Positions 1-5,327 of a DNA stretch of 5,397 bases are shown piece by piece (position 1 is the stretch's first letter; the number at the start of each line of letters is the position of its first letter). The notes under the pieces were generated by a model that did no database searches, was not told the DNA's origin, and saw nothing but the letters and a program-made list of their open reading frames with translations. Location: contig CACXAK010000087.1 of NCBI GenBank assembly GCA_902765655.1, positions 1-5,397 on the forward strand. Reading direction: 5' to 3'. The DNA is from an uncultured bacterium. Lineage in GTDB: Bacteria; Cyanobacteriota; Vampirovibrionia; Gastranaerophilales; Gastranaerophilaceae. Position numbers and translations under genes: made by a program.

Positions 1-19
1 TTTACACAGAAAAGATAAA

Positions 20-1621
20 TTATCTAACTGTGCTTAATGGCTTTGGGCCAGCATTAACGATTTCTGAAGGCATGTTCGGATACTTAGAAGTAAAGTTATC
101 ATTGAACATTTGAGCCAATTTATTAGCAGCTTCATCGTAAGCAGCTTTATCAGACCACATACCTCTTGCATCAAGCATTTCATCAGGAACATTCGGGCAA
201 GATGTAGGATAATCTACGTTGAATACATCATGATGTTTAAATTCAACATTATCAAATGATCCGTTCAATGCTGCTGTAACCATTGCACGAGTATAAGCAA
301 GCTTCATTCTCTTAGCACCTGAAGATGCACTTCCGCCTGCCCAACCGGTATTTACTAAGTAAACTTTAGTACCATATTGATCCAATTTGTCACCTAACAT
401 TTTAGCATAAACAGATGCATCCATTGGCATAAATGGTTCGCCAAATAATGTTGAGAATGTAGGTACAGGTTCAGTAATACCACGTTCTGTACCTGCTAAT
501 TTAGAAGTGAAACCTGTTACAAAGTGGTACATAGCAGCGTTTTTGTCTAATCTTGAGATTGGAGGCAATACGCCAAATGCATCAGCTGTCAAGAATACAA
601 CAACTTTCGGAATCCCGCCCATTGAAGGAATAGCTGCGTTGTTGATATAATTAACAGGGTAGCCAACACGAGTATTTTCTGTTAATGAACCGTCAGCAAA
701 GTCTAATTCTCTTGTTTCAGGATTCATAATTACGTTTTCAACCAATGAACCAAATTTGATTGCATTATAAATATCAGGTTCATTTTCTTCTGTTAAGTTA
801 ATACATTTTGCATAGCATCCGCCTTCAAAGTTGAATACACCATCAGGTGACCAACCGTGTTCATCATCCCCGATTAATTTTCTTGAAGGATCAGCAGACA
901 ATGTTGTTTTACCTGTTCCTGAAAGGCCAAAGAATACTGCTGTTTCATGAGTTTCAGGGTCCATATTTGCTGAACAGTGCATTGGAAGAACATTTTTCTT
1001 AGTCATTACATAGTTCATAGTTGCGAATACAGATTTTTTGATTTCACCTGAATACTGAGAACCTGCAATGATAATCATGTGAGCTTCATAGTCAATAGCG
1101 ATGCAAGCTTCTGAATTTGTTCCGTCAACTTCAGGATTACATTTGAATCCGGGAGCACAAATAATTGTATAATCAGCTTCGCCGTAAGATGCTAATTCTT
1201 CAGCTGTCGGTCTTATTAACAATTGGTGAATGAACATATTTTGAGATGCCATTTCGTTAATAACTCTGAATTTTTGAGTATATTTTTTATCTGCACCTGC
1301 AAAACCGTCAAAAATAAATACTTCTTTACCGTTTAAGTAATCAATCATTTTAGATTTAATAGAATTAAATGCTTCTCTAGAAATTGGTCTGTTTACTTTA
1401 CCCCATGCTATATCGTCATGAATACTCGGAGTATCAACAATAAATTTGTCCTTAGGTGAACGACCTGTATATTTACCTGTTGTAACAACAAGCGCACCGT
1501 TGTTTGCTAATGTACCTTCCCCACGTCTTAGCGCTGCTTCAGTTAACTGAGCAGGAGTCCAGTTTCTGTGAACTGCGGATGGAGAAGTGATACCTAATTT
1601 TTCAATACCATAAGTTTCCAT
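20..1621 (-). CDS. pckA: Phosphoenolpyruvate carboxykinase (ATP-dependent)
   Basis: Cytosolic enzyme that interconverts oxaloacetate + ATP with phosphoenolpyruvate + CO2 + ADP. It is gluconeogenic in many bacteria and can run in the CO2-fixing, ATP-yielding direction in fermenters. The product is 533 residues, close to the 540 of E. coli PckA, and ends in TAA. Visible signatures, numbered from the chosen start: substrate-binding TGRSPKDK with R54; Y190 and K195-K196 in YSGEIKK; H215 in MHCSAN; the P-loop GLSGTGKTT at 232-240 with S234, K238 and T239; the metal-binding LIGDDEHGW at 249-257 with D252/D253; and R318 in ENTRVGYP. All catalytic positions known from E. coli are present. The frame stays open 30 codons further upstream, but ATG at 1621 is chosen because a strong AGGAGG lies 9 bases before it and family homology begins here. 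It is divergent from the phosphatase gene. Only 19 bases downstream are visible, so its terminator cannot be judged. Confidence 0.97.
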   Translation of the reverse strand: METYGIEKLGITSPSAVHRNWTPAQLTEAALRRGEGTLANNGALVVTTGKYTGRSPKDKFIVDTPSIHDDIAWGKVNRPISREAFNSIKSKMIDYLNGKEVFIFDGFAGADKKYTQKFRVINEMASQNMFIHQLLIRPTAEELASYGEADYTIICAPGFKCNPEVDGTNSEACIAIDYEAHMIIIAGSQYSGEIKKSVFATMNYVMTKKNVLPMHCSANMDPETHETAVFFGLSGTGKTTLSADPSRKLIGDDEHGWSPDGVFNFEGGCYAKCINLTEENEPDIYNAIKFGSLVENVIMNPETRELDFADGSLTENTRVGYPVNYINNAAIPSMGGIPKVVVFLTADAFGVLPPISRLDKNAAMYHFVTGFTSKLAGTERGITEPVPTFSTLFGEPFMPMDASVYAKMLGDKLDQYGTKVYLVNTGWAGGSASSGAKRMKLAYTRAMVTAALNGSFDNVEFKHHDVFNVDYPTSCPNVPDEMLDARGMWSDKAAYDEAANKLAQMFNDNFTSKYPNMPSEIVNAGPKPLSTVR

Positions 1622-1629
1622 ATAGAAAA

Positions 1630-1638
1630 TCCTCCTTT
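1630..1638 (-). promoter_or_regulatory. Ribosome binding site of pckA
   Basis: Reads AAAGGAGGA on the minus strand, with the AGGAGG core ending 9 bases before the ATG at 1621. It is the strongest Shine-Dalgarno in the window. It settles the start of pckA against the longer frame that begins at 1711, and it suggests high expression. Confidence 0.9.
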
Positions 1639-1659
1639 TATGTACATAATACACTAATA

Positions 1660-1687
1660 ATTGTAATATAAACACTATAAATTGCAA
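1660..1687 (-). promoter_or_regulatory. Putative sigma-70-type promoter of pckA
   Basis: On the minus strand, TTGCAA (1682-1687) is followed after 16 bases by TACAAT (1660-1665). The predicted transcription start is near 1653, giving a leader of about 30 bases that includes the Shine-Dalgarno. The hexamers match the consensus well, but the surrounding DNA is very AT-rich, so chance matches are possible. This is prediction only. Confidence 0.5.
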
Positions 1688-1723
1688 TAAAACTATGGCT
1701 TTAAAATGCATTATTTGTTACAA

Positions 1724-1738
1724 TTAATACTTTAATAC
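1724..1738. repeat. Short tandem direct repeat TTAATAC in the divergent gap
   Basis: Two copies of TTAATAC (1724-1730 and 1732-1738) are separated by one T. They sit in the 153-base gap between pckA and the phosphatase gene, about 40 bases upstream of the putative pckA -35 box. A 12-base AT palindrome (AAAAATATTTTT, 1747-1758) lies nearby. The repeat could be an activator or repressor half-site pair, but it may equally be chance in AT-rich DNA. Confidence 0.3.
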
Positions 1739-1774
1739 GTTTGAAGAAAAATATTTTTATATTAATCTTTAATT

Positions 1775-2404
1775 ATGGGAAGACTGATTGGCATAACAGA
1801 TATTCATGGCGAATATGAAAAATTATCTTCACTCCTTGATGAAATTACCCCTGTAAAAGGCGACACTATTATATTTATGGGTGATTACATAGATAGAGGT
1901 TCAAAATCAAAGGAAGTTGTTGATAAAGTTATTTCGATGAAAAATTTTTGCAACTGCATATATTTAATTGGTTCTCACGAGTATGCTCTGCTACATTCAG
2001 GAAGTGATGAATATTATAAGTACTTATTTTGGAACTACGGAGGAGATGCCACAGTAAAAAGTTACGGAAACTATGAAAATATTTTCAAAATTCACGGAGA
2101 TTTTTTCAATTCGCTTGAACCATACTATTTAACCGATAAATATTTGTTTATCCACGCCGGCATAAGAATAGGAATTCCGTTAGAGCAACAGGATTTAGTC
2201 GATATGGTTTATATAAGAAGCGAATTTTTTAATCGCAAACATAACCTGCCGCAAAAAATAATTTTCGGTCACACGGAATTTGACGAGCCAAGAATTTGGG
2301 AAGACAAAATTTGTATAGACACCGGCTGCGGTAAATACAAAAATCACCCGCTGACTGCATTTATAAGTGAAGATAACAAAGAATATTTCTTACAATCATT
2401 TTAG
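1775..2404 (+). CDS. PPP-family metallophosphatase (protein phosphatase / ApaH-like)
   Basis: A 209-residue calcineurin-type phosphoesterase. It is about the size of the small bacterial and phage PPP enzymes such as lambda phosphatase and PrpA/PrpB. Motifs in order: DIHG (D9, H11), GDYIDRG at 36-42 (D37, D40, R41), GSHE at 66-69, FIHAG with H127, and FGHTEF with H166. Together these would form the two-metal site that hydrolyses phosphomonoesters of proteins, or of nucleotides such as Ap4A. The third motif is normally GNHE/GNHD, and here the metal-binding Asn is Ser67. The other metal ligands and the catalytic H68 are kept, so activity is possible but may be altered. ATG at 1775 is right because family similarity begins at once. 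No convincing Shine-Dalgarno precedes it, and no clear promoter was found. Its TAG stop overlaps the stop of the convergent gene. The substrate is unknown. Confidence 0.88.
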   Translation: MGRLIGITDIHGEYEKLSSLLDEITPVKGDTIIFMGDYIDRGSKSKEVVDKVISMKNFCNCIYLIGSHEYALLHSGSDEYYKYLFWNYGGDATVKSYGNYENIFKIHGDFFNSLEPYYLTDKYLFIHAGIRIGIPLEQQDLVDMVYIRSEFFNRKHNLPQKIIFGHTEFDEPRIWEDKICIDTGCGKYKNHPLTAFISEDNKEYFLQSF

Positions 2405-2691
2405 TTCAATTCATTCGAACGATTTTGTTCACTTTTTATAAAATTACAAATTTCTTCAAGGCGGTTATCTTCCATTGCATCAATAAGCGCCTGAACATTA
2501 TCAAATTTTTTAAGTGCAAAACCTGTTTCCGCAAGCAATACACAATCATTGCACAATCTGTGTTCTCCGTATTTTATTGAGCCGGCATAAGATTTACTTT
2601 TACCGCAACATGCACAGTCAAAATATTCAAATTCCAAATCCGGGTTTTCTTCCAGATCATCTGCTACCATTTGCTTTGCGACCGCCTGCAT
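2401..2691 (-). CDS. Small four-cysteine (zinc-ribbon-like) hypothetical protein
   Basis: A protein of 96 residues from the ATG at 2691, of a family I do not recognise. An acidic, helix-like N-terminus (1-25) is followed by C26-x2-C29 (with an extra C28), a 17-residue loop, and C47-x2-C50, the pattern of a structural zinc knuckle. A second amphipathic stretch, about 61-87, forms the C-terminus. It is last in the murT-pdxJ operon and lies 42 bases after the pdxJ stop, in the same reading frame. The start is uncertain. There is no good Shine-Dalgarno for ATG 2691, and the 14 codons between the pdxJ TAG and this ATG are open and read plausibly as protein (D, five K, then TPEEIIEE). The TAA stop overlaps the TAG of the converging phosphatase gene by a shared TTAG. 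A regulatory or adaptor role is possible but unsupported. Confidence 0.75.
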   Translation of the reverse strand: MQAVAKQMVADDLEENPDLEFEYFDCACCGKSKSYAGSIKYGEHRLCNDCVLLAETGFALKKFDNVQALIDAMEDNRLEEICNFIKSEQNRSNELN

Positions 2692-2714
2692 TTCTTCAAT
2701 TATTTCTTCCGGTG

Positions 2715-2730
2715 TTTTTTTTTTTTTTTT
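2715..2730. repeat. Homopolymer: 16 T on plus strand (A16 in the operon mRNA)
   Basis: Sixteen consecutive T on the plus strand sit between the pdxJ stop (2734-2736) and the small zinc-protein start (2691). In the operon transcript this is A16. Such runs are prone to replication and RNA polymerase slippage, and also to sequencing error, so the exact length should be treated with caution. In frame it would encode five lysines. No stable hairpin lies before it on the plus strand, so it is not a standard terminator. Confidence 0.9.
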
Positions 2731-2733
2731 ATC

Positions 2734-3444
2734 CTATTTTACCAAATTATTCATTTCATTAACTGCCTGTTCAAGACCCGTAAATACTGCCTTTGAAATT
2801 ATGCTGTGCCCAATATTTAATTCATATAAATCGTCGATTTCGTGCATTCTGTGAACATTTTCATAATTTAATCCGTGTCCTGCATTTACTCGCAAACCTA
2901 ACTCTTGAGCCAATTTTGCAGAATTTTTCAGTTTTAAAAATTCAATTTCTTCATTTTCTGTGCCATATGCATTAGAATATGAACCCGTATGCATTTCAAT
3001 GAACTGCGCACCTGTTTTGGCACTTGCTTTAACCTGTTCTTCTGTCGGATCAATAAATAAACTTACTTCAATTCCTGCATCAACAAGCGGTTTTACAAAA
3101 TTTGTAATTTTATCTGATTGTCCCGCAACATCAAGTCCGCCTTCTGTTGTAACTTCCTGACGTTTTTCGGGAACAAGACACACAGAATGGGGCTTAATTT
3201 TTAATGCAATTTTCTGCATTTCATCAGTTACAGCCATTTCAAGATTCAGATTAATTTTGATATTTTCGCTAATCAGTTTAACATCTTCATCTTTAATATG
3301 ACGTCTGTCCTCACGAAGATGAGTTGTAATTGAACTTGCACCGCATTTTTCGCAAATTTTTGCAGCAGCAAGAACATCGGGTTCAACTCCTCCTCTTGCG
3401 TTTCTGAGTGTTGCAACGTGATCTATATTTACACCTAATAACAT
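2734..3444 (-). CDS. pdxJ: Pyridoxine 5'-phosphate synthase
   Basis: Cytosolic TIM-barrel enzyme of the DXP-dependent vitamin B6 pathway. It condenses 1-deoxy-D-xylulose 5-phosphate with the aminoacetone phosphate made by PdxA, forming pyridoxine 5'-phosphate. Its 236 residues match the family length. Hallmarks: VNIDHVATLRNAR at 5-17, THLREDRRHI at 41-50 with H42, NLEM with E69, VPEKR at 91-95, EGGLDV at 101-106, MHTG with H152, NAGHGLNY with H190, and ELNIGHSII with G212 and H213. H42, E69 and H190 correspond to the catalytic H45, E72 and H193 of E. coli PdxJ, a constant offset of three. It lies 10 bases downstream of the murT-like gene, whose stop is inside the pdxJ Shine-Dalgarno, so the two are probably co-transcribed and translationally coupled. 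It ends in TAG just before the A16 run. pdxA is not in the window. Confidence 0.97.
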   Translation of the reverse strand: MLLGVNIDHVATLRNARGGVEPDVLAAAKICEKCGASSITTHLREDRRHIKDEDVKLISENIKINLNLEMAVTDEMQKIALKIKPHSVCLVPEKRQEVTTEGGLDVAGQSDKITNFVKPLVDAGIEVSLFIDPTEEQVKASAKTGAQFIEMHTGSYSNAYGTENEEIEFLKLKNSAKLAQELGLRVNAGHGLNYENVHRMHEIDDLYELNIGHSIISKAVFTGLEQAVNEMNNLVK

Positions 3445-3450
3445 TATTTT

Positions 3451-3456
3451 CTCCTT
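3451..3456 (-). promoter_or_regulatory. Ribosome binding site of pdxJ overlapping the upstream stop
   Basis: Minus-strand AAGGAG lies 6 bases before the pdxJ ATG (3442-3444). Its first two bases are the last two of the TAA stop (3455-3457) of the murT-like gene. Ribosomes terminating there are placed to reinitiate on pdxJ. Confidence 0.85.
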
Positions 3457-4780
3457 AGAATTTCATTTTATTTAATTTCAATAGTGCCGTATATGTGGGC
3501 AAAATCGAAATATTTTCTTCCATTTTATCAGAAGATGACACGATTTCAACCGCAGTTTTTAAATCTTCTTCGACTATTATTTTATCTGCCGGAATTCCTG
3601 CATATTTTAGCCGTACTGCCATATCTTTTGCTCTGATACCTGATACTATAATCGGTTTTTGAGTATTTTGCAATCTCTCAAAATCCGCATCCCAAAGCCA
3701 TGATACATCACGCCCGTCAGCATAATCATCATTTATAGCTATAAGAATCTGAGAATTCAAATCAATTGTTTTTAAAACTTCACTTGCCCCTGTCGGATTT
3801 TTTATAAGCTGAATTAATGTCTGATGCCCATTTATGATTTTCTTTTCCGCACGACCAAAAATTGATTTGTAATTTAATAACGCTTCTTCTATAAATTCAT
3901 TTTCTATCCCCAAAAACAGGGCAGCTGAAATTGCACCCAGAGCATTATAGGCATTATACAACCCGATTAAATTTATTCTGAATTCATAATTTTTCCCCTC
4001 AAAATCAATTTTGATTTCCGAGTAATCATCATAGATTTTTGCATATCCTTTAAAGGTTAATTCAGGACGTTTATATCCGCATTTTTCGCAGTAGTAATGA
4101 CCTTGCTGCGCAAAAAATCGTTTTGAATATTTAAGTTCTTCTCCGCAAATACATTTAAAAACTTCACTCGGAGCAGAAGAAGATGATTTATGCTTGTCCG
4201 AACAAAATTCCACTTCTTCAAACCCGTAATAAAATACCTCTTTTTCTTTGCCTAAATTTGCAACCAAAGGATCATCCGCATTCAAAAAGAGTATAGGATC
4301 TGCTTTATCTATGGCATCTTTTATGAATCCTGCAGTGGTTTCAAGTTCTCCGTAACGATCAAGCTGATCTCTGAAAAGATTGGTCACTATTAAAAAATCA
4401 GATGGGAAATAATCATACAATTTTGTCAGATATGCTTCATCAGATTCCAACACGGCATAATCAAATTTTTTGCATGGAAGATTTAGAGCAAAAACGTTCG
4501 CAATGCCTGTGAGCATATTTGCACCTTTTACATTGTGTATAACTCTGTTATTATCCTGCTCTAGAATCTGAGCTAATATCCCGGATGTTGTTGTTTTCCC
4601 GTTAGTTCCGGTAACTGCTATTGCGTACGGTTCTACATATTTTCTGCAGTATTTAAGGAAGTCAGGACAAATTTTTAATGCCAACATTCCTGCAAAAGAT
4701 GTTCCTCCTGAATGTTTCAAGAGTTTTATCGACAAATATGCAAGCTTTGAAAATAATAATGCTATATAAAATCTAAACAT
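3455..4780 (-). CDS. murT: MurT-like Mur ligase (lipid II amidating subunit, DUF1727)
   Basis: By family, MurT pairs with the glutaminase GatD and uses ATP to amidate the D-Glu alpha-carboxylate of the lipid II stem peptide at the cytoplasmic membrane face. The product is 441 residues, close to the 437 of S. aureus MurT. Order of parts: hydrophobic N-terminal helix and the GGTS segment (1-40); ATP loop TGTNGKTTT at 57-65; LESDE at 111-115; NLFRDQLDRYGE at 134-145; NADDP at 167-171; an inserted zinc ribbon with C210, C212, C231 and C234; GLYNAYNALGA at 273-283; KNPTG at 327-331; and the C-terminal DUF1727 signature NDDYADGRDVSW at 350-361. That last region by analogy should hold the Asp that completes the GatD triad. 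The first cysteine pair is spaced C-x-C, not the more familiar C-x2-C. First gene of the operon. GAGG lies 8 bases before the ATG. gatD, often adjacent in other bacteria, is not seen here. Confidence 0.9.
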   Translation of the reverse strand: MFRFYIALLFSKLAYLSIKLLKHSGGTSFAGMLALKICPDFLKYCRKYVEPYAIAVTGTNGKTTTSGILAQILEQDNNRVIHNVKGANMLTGIANVFALNLPCKKFDYAVLESDEAYLTKLYDYFPSDFLIVTNLFRDQLDRYGELETTAGFIKDAIDKADPILFLNADDPLVANLGKEKEVFYYGFEEVEFCSDKHKSSSSAPSEVFKCICGEELKYSKRFFAQQGHYYCEKCGYKRPELTFKGYAKIYDDYSEIKIDFEGKNYEFRINLIGLYNAYNALGAISAALFLGIENEFIEEALLNYKSIFGRAEKKIINGHQTLIQLIKNPTGASEVLKTIDLNSQILIAINDDYADGRDVSWLWDADFERLQNTQKPIIVSGIRAKDMAVRLKYAGIPADKIIVEEDLKTAVEIVSSSDKMEENISILPTYTALLKLNKMKF

Positions 4781-4788
4781 TCCCTCTG

Positions 4789-4792
4789 CCTC
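4789..4792 (-). promoter_or_regulatory. Ribosome binding site of the murT-like gene
   Basis: Minus-strand GAGG ends 8 bases before the ATG at 4780. A second purine block, AGAGGG, is too close to the ATG to act well. Strength is moderate, and the choice agrees with the family's N-terminal helix starting here. Confidence 0.6.
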
Positions 4793-4811
4793 AAATACTC
4801 CTTTAAATGTA

Positions 4812-4840
4812 TTGAAATTTTACCGACAAAAGTATATTAT
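4812..4840 (+). promoter_or_regulatory. Putative promoter of the membrane-anchored helical protein gene
   Basis: TTGAAA (4812-4817), 17 bases, TATTAT (4835-4840), with a predicted start near 4847 and a 25-base leader carrying AAAGGA (4861-4866), 5 bases before the ATG. Perfect TATAAT hexamers also occur at 4838-4843 and 4850-4855 but lack a -35 box at usual spacing, so the exact -10 is uncertain. Confidence 0.6.
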
Positions 4841-4859
4841 AATATAAAGTATAATACAA
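4831..4859 (-). promoter_or_regulatory. Putative promoter of the murT-pdxJ operon
   Basis: On the minus strand, TTGTAT (4854-4859) is followed after 17 bases by TATACT (4831-4836). The predicted start near 4824 gives a leader of about 44 bases. Spacing is ideal and each hexamer matches the consensus in four or five positions. Its -10 box overlaps that of the opposite promoter at 4835-4840. Confidence 0.6.
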
Positions 4860-4871
4860 AAAAGGAAAATT

Positions 4872-5243
4872 ATGCTGGCACTTTTTATCGTAATAGTTAT
4901 TACCGCGGAAGTTATTATAACATGTCAGGTTATATCTTTCATACTGAAACTTGATAAAAAAATATGCGATTTGAATAATCAAATAACCGAGATAACCCCT
5001 GAAATAGAACGCGGCTTTTTATCTTTAAGAATTTCGCTTAATAAATTATTGCTTAAGCTGAACGAATTTGAACAAAAACTTCAGTCTAAAAAAGAAGAGT
5101 TTAAATTTAAACTCCTGAAGAATATTATAACTACGGTATTATTCTTTGCTTTGAATACCAATGGCAAAAAAATTATAACCACAATAGAACTCGCATTTGA
5201 TATAAAAGATTTTTTCAAAAAACTATCTCAAACCATTGCGTAG
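4872..5243 (+). CDS. Membrane-anchored helical protein, DUF948/YtxG-like architecture
   Basis: A protein of 123 residues. Residues 1-25 form one strongly hydrophobic segment, probably a signal anchor. Residues about 27-80 are a heptad-like, charged helical stretch (LDKKICDLNNQITEI onward, then LNKLLLKLNEFEQKL), likely a coiled coil. A second hydrophobic patch lies around 84-95 and an amphipathic lysine-rich helix closes the protein. No enzymatic motif is visible. The architecture of one N-terminal membrane segment plus coiled coil, directly upstream of a YtxH-like gene, recalls the ytxG (DUF948)-ytxH arrangement of Bacillus. This is an architectural and context argument, not a sequence match I can verify. 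ATG 4872 is supported by AAAGGA 5 bases upstream and its own promoter. It ends in TAG. It is divergent from the murT operon. The next gene appears to have a separate promoter, so the two may be transcribed independently. Confidence 0.78.
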   Translation: MLALFIVIVITAEVIITCQVISFILKLDKKICDLNNQITEITPEIERGFLSLRISLNKLLLKLNEFEQKLQSKKEEFKFKLLKNIITTVLFFALNTNGKKIITTIELAFDIKDFFKKLSQTIA

Positions 5244-5264
5244 TTTGATTTATCAATAAAACTC

Positions 5265-5293
5265 TTGAAAAAGCCAAAAAAACATGATATTAT
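5265..5293 (+). promoter_or_regulatory. Putative extended -10 promoter of the YtxH-like gene
   Basis: TTGAAA (5265-5270), 17 bases, TATTAT (5288-5293), with TG at 5285-5286 giving a TGaTATTAT extended -10. The predicted start near 5300 leaves a leader of about 28 bases. Hexamers and spacing are the same as in the promoter at 4812-4840. It is the best promoter match in the window. Confidence 0.65.
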
Positions 5294-5313
5294 TATTGCG
5301 TTATATTAAGTTA

Positions 5314-5318
5314 TGAGG
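5314..5318 (+). promoter_or_regulatory. Ribosome binding site of the YtxH-like gene
   Basis: TGAGG ends 9 bases before ATG 5328. It overlaps an in-frame ATG at 5313 that has no good ribosome binding site of its own. This favours 5328 as the start. Confidence 0.6.
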
Positions 5319-5327
5319 TTTACAACT

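Noticed and set aside
13..25. Palindrome AGATAA-A-TTATCT at the end of pckA as a terminator
   Set aside because: It is all weak A/T-rich pairing, allows only a very short stem with a usable loop, overlaps the stop codon, and lacks a U-tract on the minus strand.
1622..1711. A 30-residue hydrophobic N-terminal extension of PckA resembling a membrane segment
   Set aside because: It is translation of the AT-rich promoter and leader. PckA is cytosolic, family homology starts at 1621, and AGGAGG is correctly placed for 1621 only.
1715..1723. TTGTTACAA near-palindrome in the pckA/phosphatase gap as an operator
   Set aside because: It is a single nine-base AT-rich near-palindrome with no second copy and no match to a regulator site that I can name.
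2681..2730. Hairpin plus T16 as an intrinsic terminator on the plus strand
   Set aside because: The only pairing seen before the T run is ACCG (2681-2684) with CGGT (2710-2713), four base pairs around a 25-base loop, which is too weak.
2514..2762. Plus-strand open frame of 82 codons
   Set aside because: It lies antisense to the zinc protein, crosses the T16 run (giving a phenylalanine tract) and has no ribosome binding site or family features.
2793..3160. Two plus-strand open frames (2793-2975 and 2960-3160)
   Set aside because: Both are antisense shadows of pdxJ, whose minus-strand frame is clearly the real gene.
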